A stretch of 64,000 nucleotides of DNA from Endoconidiophora laricicola (lineage: Eukaryota > Ascomycota > Sordariomycetes > Microascales > Ceratocystidaceae), in NCBI GenBank assembly GCA_001640655.1, contig LXGT01000037.1, positions 62,001-126,000 of the forward strand. Reading direction: 5' to 3'. Position numbers and translations under genes: made by a program. The notes below the pieces were generated by a model. The model saw only the letters and a list, made by a program, of their open reading frames with translations. It was not told the origin of the DNA and did no database searches. The first letter of the stretch is position 1, and each line of letters starts with the position of its first letter. Shown in pieces: positions 51,954-63,026 of this stretch.

Positions 51954-54452
51954 ATGATGACTATACCCCTTACGCTCGCCGCCGAATCTAGCCTCAACAC
52001 CATAGCTTCTACTGCCTTTACCAATTCGTTGCCTGCATCTGCTTTTTCGAACAACGAGTGCTTGTCACCTACGTTGACCTCGTCGTTTACAACCTCTATT
52101 CTCCCTTGCAAACGCCCCTTTGACGTGAGCACTTCCCCTTCTATATTTCCGACCATGGCCGACAGCATGACAGAGGTGCCTATCGCACCCTCCACTATCG
52201 CCAATGAAGAATATATCCAGTCGCCACCAAAGCCCGACAACCGCATATCCCGCGTCATGTCTGGCACTGAGCTTTCGCCCCTCAAATTGCTCGGCGGTAG
52301 CGACATCCGAAGTCCGTCTGCCTGTTCAATTGGATCTGTAGGCTCTGGCGCTGGTGAGAACAACAACTTCCGCACCAGTATCAGCAGTGCCAACCACCCG
52401 CTATCGCCCAGCGATAAAGCTGTGCGCAGTCCACGGAAGTTCCCCGAGAAGCGATTCCCCGTGCGTGTGACTAGCCCGGCCGCTCAAAACCGTTCAAGAA
52501 CCGACAGCGAAGTCACTACTCATTCGTTGTCCCCTGACCGCCCGACGCTCAGCATTGGCGAGGCCCTGCGCGATAAAGGCAACCTGGTTAAGGCTATACA
52601 GATCTTTGAAGACGAGGACAACGCCATGACCCCCGCCCCTGCAATCACAACCTATAACAACAGTAATACTTACTCCTCTCATCACTCTAACAACTCTGCC
52701 GACCACGACATGATCATGGAGGATGACGAGTCGGCTGGTGCAAACGACAGTGACTACAACAATTTTTCTGCTATTCGCATCAATCAAACCCCCAGTAACC
52801 ACGACGATCTTTCTACGCCTAGAGCTCGCAGAAATTCGCCTGTGAACTTTCGTCAGTCCTTGTCTGGCGACCCAGGTTCTGGTGGTAACACCACCAACCT
52901 TCTCATGGACTTTACTGACAATCTTCGCTATCCCAACGGCAACTCGAACAAAACCCCCTCTCGACGCCCTGTATCTATGATGTCCTCAACTGGAAGTTCT
53001 AATCAATCAAACGGGTTGAATGGAATGAACGGCAACTCCACCTCTACGCCTACCCGTCAAGGCTCAAATTTGCTGGATTTCGATATACCACCTATGCCCA
53101 CACCACGCAGTATTCCCAGTGTCACCCCTAGAGAACTCGAGTCGTTGAAGTCCCAGTTTCTGTCCGAGATTAGCAGTCTCAAGGCGTCTCTTCTGGGAAA
53201 AGAAGCCGAGGTTCAGTCTCTCAAGGCTGCTGTGGGTGATGCCGAGAAGCGTGTTGGTCAGAGTATGGAGCAAATGCGCGAGGAGCGCACTTTGCGGGAA
53301 CAATTTGAGTCTGAAAAACAAAGTTGGGAACGCCGTGGCCGCGAGATGGAGACCATGCTCCGCAAGGTCCGCGAAGATATCGTTATCAATCAGCGCGAAC
53401 GTGATGAACTTGACTCCAAGCTTCATGAGAGTGAGGGTCGCCGCGAAATGGCCGAAATGATGGCTCAGGATGCCGAGAGCAAGATGGCCGGTATGCGAGC
53501 TGGCCAACAACAACTTCAAGCTGCCGCTGCGCAAGCTACAGCGCCTGGAGCCCCTAAGAGTGCTGCTTCCCGGTCGCCAGCCGCCGCGACAGCCCGTGAA
53601 GTCGAGATCGCTGTGGAAAGAGTTGCTCGTGAACTTCACGCTCTTTACAAGAGCAAGCACGAGACCAAGGTCTCTGCACTAAAGAAGAGCTATGAGAACC
53701 GCTGGGAGAAGAAGGTCAATGAGCTGGAGATGAAGGTTGCCGACCTAGAGCAGGAAAATGACCGTCTCCGCCAGGGTACTGTAAACATGCACAGAGTCGA
53801 TCCCATGCAGGCCCAGGCCGAGGAGGAACGCAGAGTTCGTGACCAAGCCAACATGCGTCAGCTTGAGGCTGAAATTGACAAGCTCGAAGCCGTTCTACGT
53901 GAGGTTTCCCGTGATAATGGCGATTTGCGCCAACTGCTCGAGCAAGAACGTGTCGAGAAGGGTGAATTGGTCCAGCTGGCCGAGGAGATGATGTCTATGC
54001 AGTCTTCTGCCCCCCCACCGCCAGAGCCCCAGCAACAACAGCAACAACAGCAACAACATAATCAGCAGTACTACCAGCAGAGAGAATATGTCCACCAAGA
54101 CCATTATGAGCAGGTTGCGCGCACTACATCTAAGCCCCCGAACTCGTCTCGGTCCCCCGCCCGCTCATCTACTGGCATGATGCTTTCAAGGCCACCCTCG
54201 GCATCATCTACTGGCTCTAATGGTAACGGCTCATCCAACCTACGGACACCTGCTAAGCCACGCCCCATAAGCATGATGGCTAGCAGTAGCATTTCACGGC
54301 CCAGTGGTCTGCGGGCGCCTGGCGGTGCTGCCAGAGGAGCTCCAGCGGCACACGACCGCAACAAGATAAACAATGTTGTCATGCCCCGTGCGGGTGCAAC
54401 TAGATCTAGCATGATGTCGTCTGTTGAACGCATGAACGGCCAGCGCCGGTAA
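51954..54452 (+). CDS. Coiled-coil spindle/kinetochore protein with Slk19/Alp7 (TACC-like) domain
   Basis: A single exon encodes 832 residues. The first 390 are Ser/Asn/Pro-rich and probably disordered, with short basic and SPxR patches suggestive of CDK sites and the motif GTELSPLKLL near residue 105. A coiled coil starts with TPRELESLKSQFLSEISSLK (about 393-525). After an Ala-rich linker comes a second coil (about 548-680) beginning ERVARELHALYKSKHETKVS and KKSYENRWEKKVNELE. That segment matches the fungal Slk19/Alp7 domain, relatives of TACC proteins that bind microtubules and work with TOG proteins at spindle poles and kinetochores. A Pro run and a nine-Gln tract (about 691-700) follow, then a basic Ser/Arg-rich tail. 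The role in spindle organisation is inferred from the domain. The start could instead be Met68 (MADSMTEVPI), since the first 60 residues are low in complexity. The frame has no intron. Confidence 0.8.
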   Translation: MMTIPLTLAAESSLNTIASTAFTNSLPASAFSNNECLSPTLTSSFTTSILPCKRPFDVSTSPSIFPTMADSMTEVPIAPSTIANEEYIQSPPKPDNRISRVMSGTELSPLKLLGGSDIRSPSACSIGSVGSGAGENNNFRTSISSANHPLSPSDKAVRSPRKFPEKRFPVRVTSPAAQNRSRTDSEVTTHSLSPDRPTLSIGEALRDKGNLVKAIQIFEDEDNAMTPAPAITTYNNSNTYSSHHSNNSADHDMIMEDDESAGANDSDYNNFSAIRINQTPSNHDDLSTPRARRNSPVNFRQSLSGDPGSGGNTTNLLMDFTDNLRYPNGNSNKTPSRRPVSMMSSTGSSNQSNGLNGMNGNSTSTPTRQGSNLLDFDIPPMPTPRSIPSVTPRELESLKSQFLSEISSLKASLLGKEAEVQSLKAAVGDAEKRVGQSMEQMREERTLREQFESEKQSWERRGREMETMLRKVREDIVINQRERDELDSKLHESEGRREMAEMMAQDAESKMAGMRAGQQQLQAAAAQATAPGAPKSAASRSPAAATAREVEIAVERVARELHALYKSKHETKVSALKKSYENRWEKKVNELEMKVADLEQENDRLRQGTVNMHRVDPMQAQAEEERRVRDQANMRQLEAEIDKLEAVLREVSRDNGDLRQLLEQERVEKGELVQLAEEMMSMQSSAPPPPEPQQQQQQQQQHNQQYYQQREYVHQDHYEQVARTTSKPPNSSRSPARSSTGMMLSRPPSASSTGSNGNGSSNLRTPAKPRPISMMASSSISRPSGLRAPGGAARGAPAAHDRNKINNVVMPRAGATRSSMMSSVERMNGQRR

Positions 54453-55417
54453 CTTTGGAGCGCATTTGCTGTAATCTCTCTGTACGTGACGGACCTTTGC
54501 TACACTGTCTTGGCTTTAAGTATGCTGTGTCTTGTTGGACACGTGAATGCTCTCTGCAAGGCATATATTATCATTCTCTTCTTCATTGTAAGCGGTCTCA
54601 GTTTTAACTGAAGTCCTTCAAGTATAAGTATATCACTGGGCATTTTTTATTGTATCTTTCTACATATTTTGTTTCTTTGTCCTTTTTATTATTTTTATTA
54701 TTATTATTATTATTATTGACCTATACTCATCTATGGGGTTTCGTTAAACTGTATGACGAGACGTTGGAAATGAGATCACTACTATCTATTTACGGTTTAT
54801 TGGAGTGTTTTTTTATTTTGTTTTTATTTCTTGCGTCCTGAGAGATAAGAAAAACCTTTTTCTGTTTTTTTTTTTTCTCTTTTGACACTATGGGGGCACA
54901 TCACCCTTTAAAGATATCTCTAGAGACAGATTGGGAAAATAAAAGCCCTTCCTGTGTATTTAAGTCGGAGTCGTGGGCCGGCAAAGGAGTGTCTTTTTTT
55001 CAATTTCTTTGTTATGTGCATTCTTCTTATCTTTTATCTTCTTTTTTCTATGTCATCTATTATTCTTGAAACTATTCCCATTTTGTTTGTTTAGTGTAAA
55101 TTCTTTACTGTAGTGTGTTTCTATGCATAAGTTATATCATGCGATATCTGACTTTATAGTATAATCTTAAACACATTATTTTTGCAATTTTCACGATAGC
55201 TAAGAAATGACATAAAATGCTTAGTATGCTAATCACAACTACTATTGGCCTAAAAGAAGCAATATGAGCAACAGATGACATAGAAACTAAGATCCGAACA
55301 TAAAACACCAAATCACCTATAGAACTACATGGTTATACCTAACACCACCTAATATTTTTTTTCCTTAAAAAATAGGATAGAAAAATAAGATAAAGATGAC
55401 TGCATGCTGTTTATTCG
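54453..55417. other. Convergent spacer between the coiled-coil gene and the proline gene
   Basis: Both neighbours end here, so it should hold two 3' untranslated regions and terminators. It is T-rich on the left and A-rich on the right, with a TTA microsatellite at 54695-54717. No reading frame is supported. Confidence 0.6.
54695..54717. repeat. TTA trinucleotide microsatellite
   Basis: About seven ATT/TTA units lie in the probable 3' untranslated region of the coiled-coil gene. Confidence 0.9.
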
Positions 55418-56877
55418 TTACAGTGTTATTTTCTCATGCAGAAAAGGCTTCTGGCCTTCACCTTCACCGTACATGCTAACAATATGACCACCGCCACGGA
55501 TCTTATACTTGTAGATAGTAAGGCCCTCCAGGCCGACGGGGCCACGACTATGGATCTTGTTGGTACTAATTCCGACCTCTGTACCAAAGCCATAACGCAT
55601 ACCGTCGGCCATGCGCGAAGAAGCGTTCCAATAAACGCCTGCAGAGTCGACACCAGCCAGGAAGCGTTCTGCCACAGCGGCATCCTGGGTCACAATAACG
55701 TCAGTGTGGTGTGAACCGTGGGCGTTGATGTGGTGCACAGCAACGTCGGCATCATCGACGGCCTTGACGGCGATGGTCAGGTTGAGGAATTCGGTGCGGA
55801 AATCAGCATCGACAGCGTCTTGTATGCTGGAGCTAAGCTCAGGGGCGGATATGGCAAGGGCCGCCTTGGTTGAAGCATCACAGCGTAGCGTTACGCCTGC
55901 ATCAACGAGGCCGCGCGCAACGGCGGAAAAAACAGGAAGGGCTAGAGCAGAAGACTGCACGAGGAGTGATTCGAGAGAATTGCAGGCGGCAGGGTAGTTC
56001 GTCTTGGAGTCAACGATGACGGGCACTGCAATGTTGATATTGGCGTCTGCAGCGAGATACAGAGAGCAGATGCCGTCAGCGTGTCCCAGCACAGGGATCT
56101 TGGTGTTATCTTTGATATAGCGCACAAGCTCATTGGAGCCGCGGGGGATGACAAGGTCGATAGAGCGATCGAGAGCGAGGAGCTGTGGAATGACGTCGCG
56201 GGTAGTCACTAGTTGTACGGCGGCGTTGGGCACACTTGAAGAAGCGGAAAGGGCAGAAGAGATGGCGGTCGAGATAGCGATGAAGGAGGCGGTGGATTCC
56301 TTGCCACCCTTGAGAATGGCAGCGTTGCCGGATTTTACAGCTAGCGAGGCAATGTTGGCAATGACTTCGGGCCGGGCTTCGAAGATGATGAGCAGGACGC
56401 CGATGGGGCAGCTCACGCGTTCAAGAACAAGGCCTTCGTCGAGCTTGGTGCGTAGGGAGATCTTTCCAACTACATGAATCAGGATATTGTTAGCGGCGGG
56501 AAGAACGTAGAAGAGAGTTGGCACGAGATTGTTCGAAGAGAAAGAACTATGAATAAAGAAGAAACCTCAAACATACTAGGGTCTTCGAGATCTCGCACAT
56601 CTAAGATGCCTTTGAGCATATCTTCAAACTTTCCCTTCTTGCTGAGATCCAGACGTGAGACTAGGCTGTCGCTCAATTTACCCTCGCTAGCAGCTATACG
56701 GGCATTTTCAAGATCCTGCGCATTAGCAGCGAGGATGTCGTCTTTGCTAGCAAGAAGATGGTCATGAATCAGAGTCAGCGCCTCATTGCGGGCAGAAACA
56801 GAGAGCGTTGCGAGAGTTAGCGAAGCTTCTTTGGCGGCTTCTGCGGCGAGAGCCGCGTCAGCGTTTGTCAAGGACAT
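55418..56877 (-). CDS. Gamma-glutamyl phosphate reductase (glutamate-5-semialdehyde dehydrogenase)
   Basis: Two exons, 56877-56577 and 56469-55418, joined across a 107-nt phase-1 intron (GTATGT donor, CGCTAAC branch point, TGTAG acceptor), give 450 residues, close to the usual length of the yeast enzyme Pro2. It reduces L-glutamyl-5-phosphate with NADPH to glutamate-5-semialdehyde, the second step of proline synthesis. The sequence shows the family's order of motifs: DPIGKISLRTKLDEGLVLER across the splice, PIGVLLIIFEARPEV, SGNAAILKGGKE, the catalytic Cys in NYPAACNSLESLLV (about C263), and the closing RGPVGLEGLTIYKYKIRGGG. Nothing looks broken. A TATA-like ATATATA lies about 15 nt upstream of the start ATG. 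It is convergent with the coiled-coil gene. Confidence 0.95.
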
Positions 56878-57992
56878 GACGTGTGTATATATAGGTGTGC
56901 GTGTATGGTGACTGATATATATATATATATATCGAGGCCTTTTCTGGTGTCGATATTTAGATTTTTCAACTTGTTTAGGTTTTGTTATTTTCGGAGGGGT
57001 ATCACGATATCAATGACGCTGAGTTGACGATTTAGGAAGGATCCAGAATAGGAAACGAGCAACAAAAAAGAGAACCAATAGAAGAAGACATACAAGAGTT
57101 AAAGAATAATTGGCGTCCTACTCACAGACGATTGACCATATATTGACCTGTAAGATGAGTCCGTTGCTATACTTCACAGAGGGTGATCTAAGTCATCGTT
57201 TCTTACATAATAGCTTGTTTTGCTTGCTGCGATGATGTTATCGTGGGCATGGCGTCTCCGCTGATATAAAAATGCGGATGTTGATTGGCTGATGGGCTGA
57301 TGCTGACGAGTGGCGTTCCAGCTTAACTAAGCGCCACATTCATACTTTGCTAAGTCGGGTCTCGATGTTCATCGTTTTATATTTATGAACTAATGTCAGT
57401 CACTGACTCATTGCTAAGCGGAATCTGCAAACAAGATGACTTATAGGTAACAACTAGCTTCGGCTTTTCAGACTCAGTGGAAACTGATGTGCCACAAAGC
57501 TTTATTTCAGTGTCAAGACAGAACAAGGCATGTCCAGTTAGCCAAATTGTTTGCAAGGTTAGCTTTCCGCGGGCATAACATGCCCGAAAAGTATTAGATA
57601 TTCTAGTGAGTGAAAAAAGCATTTTATTGTTTTGTTCGGGTGATTCTACACTTTGTGAACTCACGCATGTCTTCAAAAATTCACTGAATCAGTGTAGTAT
57701 CAGTCACCACTAATTGCTTCTAATCAATTCCCTCTTTACGATTTGCACTCACTGGGACGGCATCTAATAGACCAATGACACGGCTCAAGAAACTAATGAC
57801 AGAGGAACCTGTATCGCCCTTCTCAGAAGATGCATGGAAACGCTTGATACTCGATACTATCAATTACATAGGTTCACCTATATCATTAGGGACAGAGTGC
57901 GCTGAACTGCTTCGATTGTACTGGTGACGTTGAACCTCAAACTAGCCGTTTGGCTACGTTTGCAAATAACTACAATAGGCAACATATTCTGG
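56878..57992. promoter_or_regulatory. Upstream region of the proline gene
   Basis: This contains the A+T-rich core promoter, with an AT palindromic microsatellite at 56914-56933, a CCAAT box in inverse orientation (GATTGGCTG near 57282), and TGACGCTGAGTTGACG (57014-57029). That last element differs by one base from the core of the hairpin at 7409-7424. A 97-codon minus-strand frame at 57383-57676 is not recognised and I do not call it a gene. Confidence 0.55.
56914..56933. repeat. AT microsatellite in the proline gene promoter
   Basis: GATATATATATATATATATC is a perfect 20-nt palindrome, about 40-55 bp upstream of the ProA-type start codon. Confidence 0.85.
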
Positions 57993-58710
57993 CTATGTAG
58001 GCGGACGGAGGCCAACTAGTTTTTTGGGCATGAGCAGGAACTCGTCTCGGTTGATGTGCTCTAGGCCGTGTAGCTCTGCACTCGGGCACGCGGCATATAT
58101 AGGGCCACCAGACGCGAGGCCAAGTAGACAGGCGTGGGTGCAGTAGCGGCGGTATTTATTACTAATTTTTTTGTCCTTACCGCCCTGCATGATATCTATC
58201 GCCTGGTACTCGTTTCCTTGACAGCTCCCATGGGCACCCAGACCCGGCCCGGCAGCAGCCGCACCCGAGTTTCTTGGACGTGCGGATCGGATTGGGGTCG
58301 GGGTGGGAGGAGGCTGCATCTCTCCTTAACTACCGCCATTCCCATCATCGTCTTCCTTAACGCAGCGAGGCTGATTCGCAACGGTCGACCGACAACCCTT
58401 TGACCGCGTTATGATGGGCGACCGCTTGGTAAGCTTGATCCTCGATCTTTTGTGCTCTGAGTGTTTCTCCAAATCTTTGCAAATGTGACGACGAAGGCGA
58501 GCGATCTCGCCGCAGAGTTGAAGTCTGTAATTGTCTTGTTGATGACATCTCGTTTTGGCTCAGTGGCGTCTTTGTAGTCCATAATTACCTCCTCTTTACT
58601 CAACTTATGTGAAGCCTTGAACGCGATAACCACTACTGGGAGATTGCCGCCATCTGCCTTATATATGCAGAACTAGTCTGCTGATCAACGCACCGGTGGA
58701 ATGAATGGCA
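57993..58710 (-). pseudogene. Decayed copy of a multicopy fungal kinase-like protein family
   Basis: Two minus-strand pieces in different frames look like parts of one ancestral protein. The first (58710-58409) reads through in-frame stops: ...FCIYKADGGNLPVVVIAFKASHKLSKEEV then RDVINKTITDF. It matches the pattern FCxYxxADGxNxPxxxIEYKAPHKLxxxE...RDVIN that I recall from a Pezizomycotina-wide family often annotated as protein-kinase-like or hypothetical. The second (58319-57993) carries QPPPTPTP followed by YRRYCTHACLLGLASGGP, ACPSAELHG and HINRDEFLLM, matching that family's CTxxCLLGLxxGGxxDxxCPNxxxHG...I.R..FL block. Between them the family's middle part is deleted or scrambled, and the kinase-like C-terminus is absent. 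The stops at 58673-58675 and 58688-58690, the frame change and the deletion mark it as dead. Confidence 0.65.
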
Positions 58711-60942
58711 GTGTAGTAGCAGTAGCCTTGCCTTTACCCCGGACACTGCGCGAAGACCCGAGGTTGGTGTGACGAGCTATTTGTATTGTGGACTGGTATC
58801 ACAAGGTGCTCTACAGACATGAATGCTCAAGTTAATTTGACTTGATAGTAGTATCGCCAATCATATACCCCTTATTTGGATTTTCTGTACAATCAAAAAT
58901 CGATAGGCCAGCACCTGCTTCAGGAAGCTAAATCAGGGCTTAGTTCGTGAAATTTCCACGCTTACCAAGACTCTGGCGTTCGTCAGGTGGTTTAACGGAA
59001 TTGGGGGTTTTGTGATTACTGGATTTAGTCTAGGGGCATCATATATATCGGCTTATAGCTATTGTTTATCTAGCACCGTAAACTTTAGTGAATGGAATTT
59101 TGGGTATGGCCATCCAGCTTCATCTCTGTTATAGACCTTAAAAATTATTGATGTCTTGTTAGAAAAGCTTAATTGCCCCTTTATGTTTGAAATTTTGGAT
59201 TTGAGCCTTTAGTTGACTTTGTCTAAGACTTGTTAATCAGTTCACCTAAAAAAATTTGTGACAACTTACACAAGATTGCCCTTACAAGATAGCATGCTAC
59301 ATAGTGGCCACCGTTATTATATGTTAGCTCTTGTGACATCTGATAGTTCACATTCTAGCTACATACTTGACCCATCGAGACACACGTACCAGGAGACTGA
59401 TCAGTAGACAGCATGACGGTATCCACGACAAGATAGTATAAGGAAGTCTAAGGTATGGAAAGGGCATATGCTATACTTACCAAGGTCTACTGTGTGTTGT
59501 GTCTCGCAATACTATAGTATTGGCCTGACAGTAATACAATGCAGTATAAGGATATAAGACAGTAATATGTTTTTCCGTAGAGTTAAACCTACGGATACTA
59601 CATTGCTTTGTTCAAACGGCTCAGATGCTAGGATTTAGAATGCAACGCTGCACACTACTGGAAAAAAGAGCGATAGAATACCCGCTTACTAATATAGTTG
59701 ATCAGTACTAAACTAGCGGTGTCGGTGACTATTCAGCTCTGTGAGCTGTTGCTCTTGTACGCAGCTTGCATGGTAAAGAATATAGAATGAAACGGATCTA
59801 GAACTTCAAGGCTGAACAAACGTCTTCGGCGATTTGAGGCCGTCTTGCCCGTTCGAGAAAAAGCAAGCGACTCAAGCTCCAAGAGTTGTCAATGACAAGG
59901 TAAAGGAGCTTCGGGACGCTTAGCATATCAAGGATGATCGAGTATATAAAGCCTAGGAGTTATATATGCAAATATAGTAATGTGCATGCTATGTATGGAA
60001 TTCTAGCATGGAAGCGAACAAGTAGCCTGCTATGGCCAAGACACCTTTCATAGTACAAGTCATACCTATACTAGTATACATCGCCTTGTAGGTAAGCAAA
60101 GACGCTAAATTAAGATAACAAGGTTCGGTAGGACAAACATGAGGGAGGTAAAGGGGAAGATAAAGTTTCTTCTATTTTATTTTCTTATAATCATTAATCT
60201 CATTCAGTTTCTAAAACTATGAAGATGGGGTGATAAAGTATCTTCAGGCCCTTTACTTGGATCACGAAGACTAATAGCGAGAACATGGATAACTTAGTGA
60301 GAGAAGGGTCTTAATAAGGAGCATCTGAACGAACTTAGCACAACGGACTTCTTAGTGAAAACCAAAGAAGAAGAATCCCTAGGCCTGGCGTTACATTCTT
60401 ACGAAATGGGGGAATTTGTTCCACTACCCGCGCTGACTACATCAGTTGCTAGTAGTAGCAGTCTTAAAGTAGTGCTATAACTAGCTAATAGGAGTAGGAA
60501 AAGTTGTAGAAAGAGCATTTTAGAACTGAAAAAAAAAATATCATTCCAATCCTTTTAGTTTCTTCTAGGACGCTGTTATATTTTCTCTTGTTTCTTTCTT
60601 TTCGTCTGCAAGAAGATCGCGTGTCTTTTTCTAGGTTGAGTCTTCGAGCATTATAGAGAATATTAACCGGCCTGTCCCTTCTCTTGCCGAGGATATATTC
60701 GTTCATGTTTTCACAGATATTCTATTTTTTTACTGTATACTAGTATATGGTCTTTTTCTCGTCGTTTTCTTCTATTCCGTTTCATTTTATTTTTGAGAGT
60801 TTCTTTTCCATATGCTATTCCAGATATCATATCTCAAGTACCAATATCTGTCTCCGTGTATATACATCGCTTTAAGCTTCCAAATCAGCGCCGCAAAAGC
60901 CAACTAGAATCTCACCTTTTGGTAAATATCAACAGTTTAAGA
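58711..60942. promoter_or_regulatory. Spacer upstream of the MFS transporter
   Basis: This A+T-leaning sequence has no supported gene. The last 300 bp before the start codon is T-rich and then C/A-rich, fitting a promoter and leader. The open frame of the first transporter exon extends back to 60793 but has no ATG there, so that part is taken as 5' untranslated. No terminal repeats of a mobile element were seen beside the relic. Confidence 0.5.
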
Positions 60943-62918
60943 ATGACTTCTCCTATGAACAATACCCGAACAGAACCAGCCGCAGAATTTATTTCGTCTC
61001 ATAATCCTTCGTTGTCTGCCTCAGTTCCATCACTCTCTGCAAAGCCTCCAACGAGTCTCGGGACCGGCGTCGGCACCGACATCCACCATCACCACCACAA
61101 CTTAAATTCTCCCACTGAATCAGACACAGAAATCGTCGAAGAAGATGACGATTATGACGAAGACAACGGCCCTCATGCCGGCACTGGGGATCTCGAGAAA
61201 CACAGTGCAGTGCCAGTCGACCGCGTTCGGACTGGTGCTAGTCTACGCCGGGTTCCTACAAGGCAACGCCGTGGATGGGGCCATATCACATTAATTCCCG
61301 AAGTTGAGAATCCGCGCAGCTACAACTACGCCACGAAGTGGCTGCTCACGGTGATCGTGGCCTTAGCTGCTGTTGCTGGGCCAATGGGCTCATCTATCGT
61401 CTATCGTGAGTAATCTCATCTATTCGAAGAGCCATAAATTATATTCAGCAACTTACTAACATTGCATCTAGCTTCGATACGGCACATGGCAGATGACCTT
61501 GGAACCAGTGTCTCTACTGCTAATATCACCGTAGCGACTTATATGCTGGGTATGTACCCTAACTCCGATATGACCCTAATTTCGGTGTACTAACCCTACT
61601 GTGTAACAATATAGGCATGGCAATCTTTCCCATCTGGTGGTCTTCACTCTCTGAAGTTCTTGGTCGTCGTTTGATGTACCTCATTTCGTTCTCTCTCTTC
61701 GTCATCTTTGGAGTTCTTAGCGCCACTAGCAAGGACATTGGCGGTATGATTGCTGTGCGTTTTTTTTCCGGTGGTGCTTCAGCCTCTGTGCAGACCGTCG
61801 GCGCCGGCACAGTTGCCGATATCTGGGCACCTGAAGAACGTGGCCGTGCAATGGGCATCTTCTACGTGGGTCCTCTCCTTGGCCCAATGCTAGCCCCGCT
61901 ACTCGGCGGCGCTATCTCGCAAGCTAAGGGTTGGCGCTGGACGCTGTGGCTGTTGACCATATACGGCGGCGCCGTGCTCGGCATGGTGTTGTTCCTGCTG
62001 CCGGAGACGTCGAAGCGTGCGCCAGTGTTACCACGAGGAGCTGGAGATCCGACTGAGTTGAAGCTGACTAAGATGGAGAGGCTACATGCGGGTGTCAAGC
62101 GGTATCTGCTGGATCCTATCAAGGTGCTCTTCTTGATTAGGCACAAGCTGATAATGTGTGCCGTGTTCTATGCGGCGCTGACGTATGGCGCCGTGTATGT
62201 CATGAATCTGTCGCTAACCATGATTTTCGAGGCTGCACCGTATGACTTTAGTCAGGTGCAGGTGGGCTTAATGTATCTCCCTATGTCAACTGGATACATG
62301 ATCACGTCGTTTCTTTCAGGCAGCTGGAGCGATCGCATCATGAAGAGAAAGCAGGCATTTCTTAACCGCGTCGATCTAAACGGCGTCCCGATCTACTACC
62401 CCGAAGATCGCTTCGGCATTAATCTGTGGGTCGCTACGGCCTTGTTCCCCTCCTCCATGTTTGCCTTTGGCTGGGCGTTGGACTATCAGGAAGTGTGGTG
62501 GTCTTCGATTTTCCCACTGGTCGGCTTTGGAGTCGGGACAATGATTGTCTTTGTAAGTCTCTTCTTTAATGCAAAATAATTAGTAGCATTAAGGAAACTA
62601 ACTCACATGTCCTCTCTATAGGGCGTTGCCACTGCTGCCTTGACAGAGTTTGTGCCGAAGCGCAGCTCTGCCGGTGTTGCCGTAAACAATTTCCTGCGCA
62701 ACATCCTGTCCTTTACCGGCGCTATGGTTGCAAAGCCGATTCTCGATACTGGCGGTCCAGGTAAAGTGTTCACCGTTCTTGGTGCTATCTGCTTCGGAGT
62801 TGGCGTCGTTAGTTTGTTGTTGATCAATAGGTACGGCAGGAAGTGGCGCGAGAGTCTCGATCAGGACGAGGGGTACGAAAGACGCCAGCCAGTGCTTCAG
62901 ACAGATGTTGCGGCCTAA
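60943..62918 (+). CDS. Major facilitator superfamily multidrug/polyamine transporter (DHA1, Qdr/Dtr-like)
   Basis: Four exons, 60943-61405, 61472-61549, 61615-62552 and 62622-62918, give 591 residues. The introns are 66, 65 and 69 nt with GTGAGT, GTATGT and GTAAGT donors, and all three junctions restore the family sequence (SIVYPSIRHMADDL, YMLGMAIFPIW, IVFGVATAALTEF). The cytosolic N-terminus (about 145 residues) is Ser/Thr-rich with a His5 run and an acidic stretch (EIVEEDDDYDEDNG). Twelve membrane segments follow, with the DHA1 signatures SSLSEVLGRRLMYL (the loop 2-3 GRR motif), the VGAGTVADIWAPEERGRAMG segment, and GPLLGPMLAPLLGG (antiporter motif C). Relatives export drugs, polyamines or organic acids by proton antiport, and DTR1-type members act in spore walls; the substrate here is unknown. 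The start is the first ATG (AAGAATGACT). The gene ends 108 bp from the convergent PLP enzyme. Confidence 0.92.
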
Positions 62919-63026
62919 ACTACAATGACTCTTGACTTTGAAATTGATACTAGTACGCTATATATATGATGAGATACCCCTAGATACATCTAATGCTATA
63001 TATACTCACTTAACATACCCTCATAT

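Noticed and set aside
53064..53660. 198-codon minus-strand frame
   Set aside because: It is the shadow of the coiled-coil gene on the plus strand, produced by its codon bias.
60793..60942. Upstream extension of the transporter's first exon
   Set aside because: There is no ATG in it and the first ATG at 60943 gives a normal N-terminus.
61862..62146. Minus-strand frame inside the transporter
   Set aside because: It is antisense to well-conserved membrane segments and unlike any protein.
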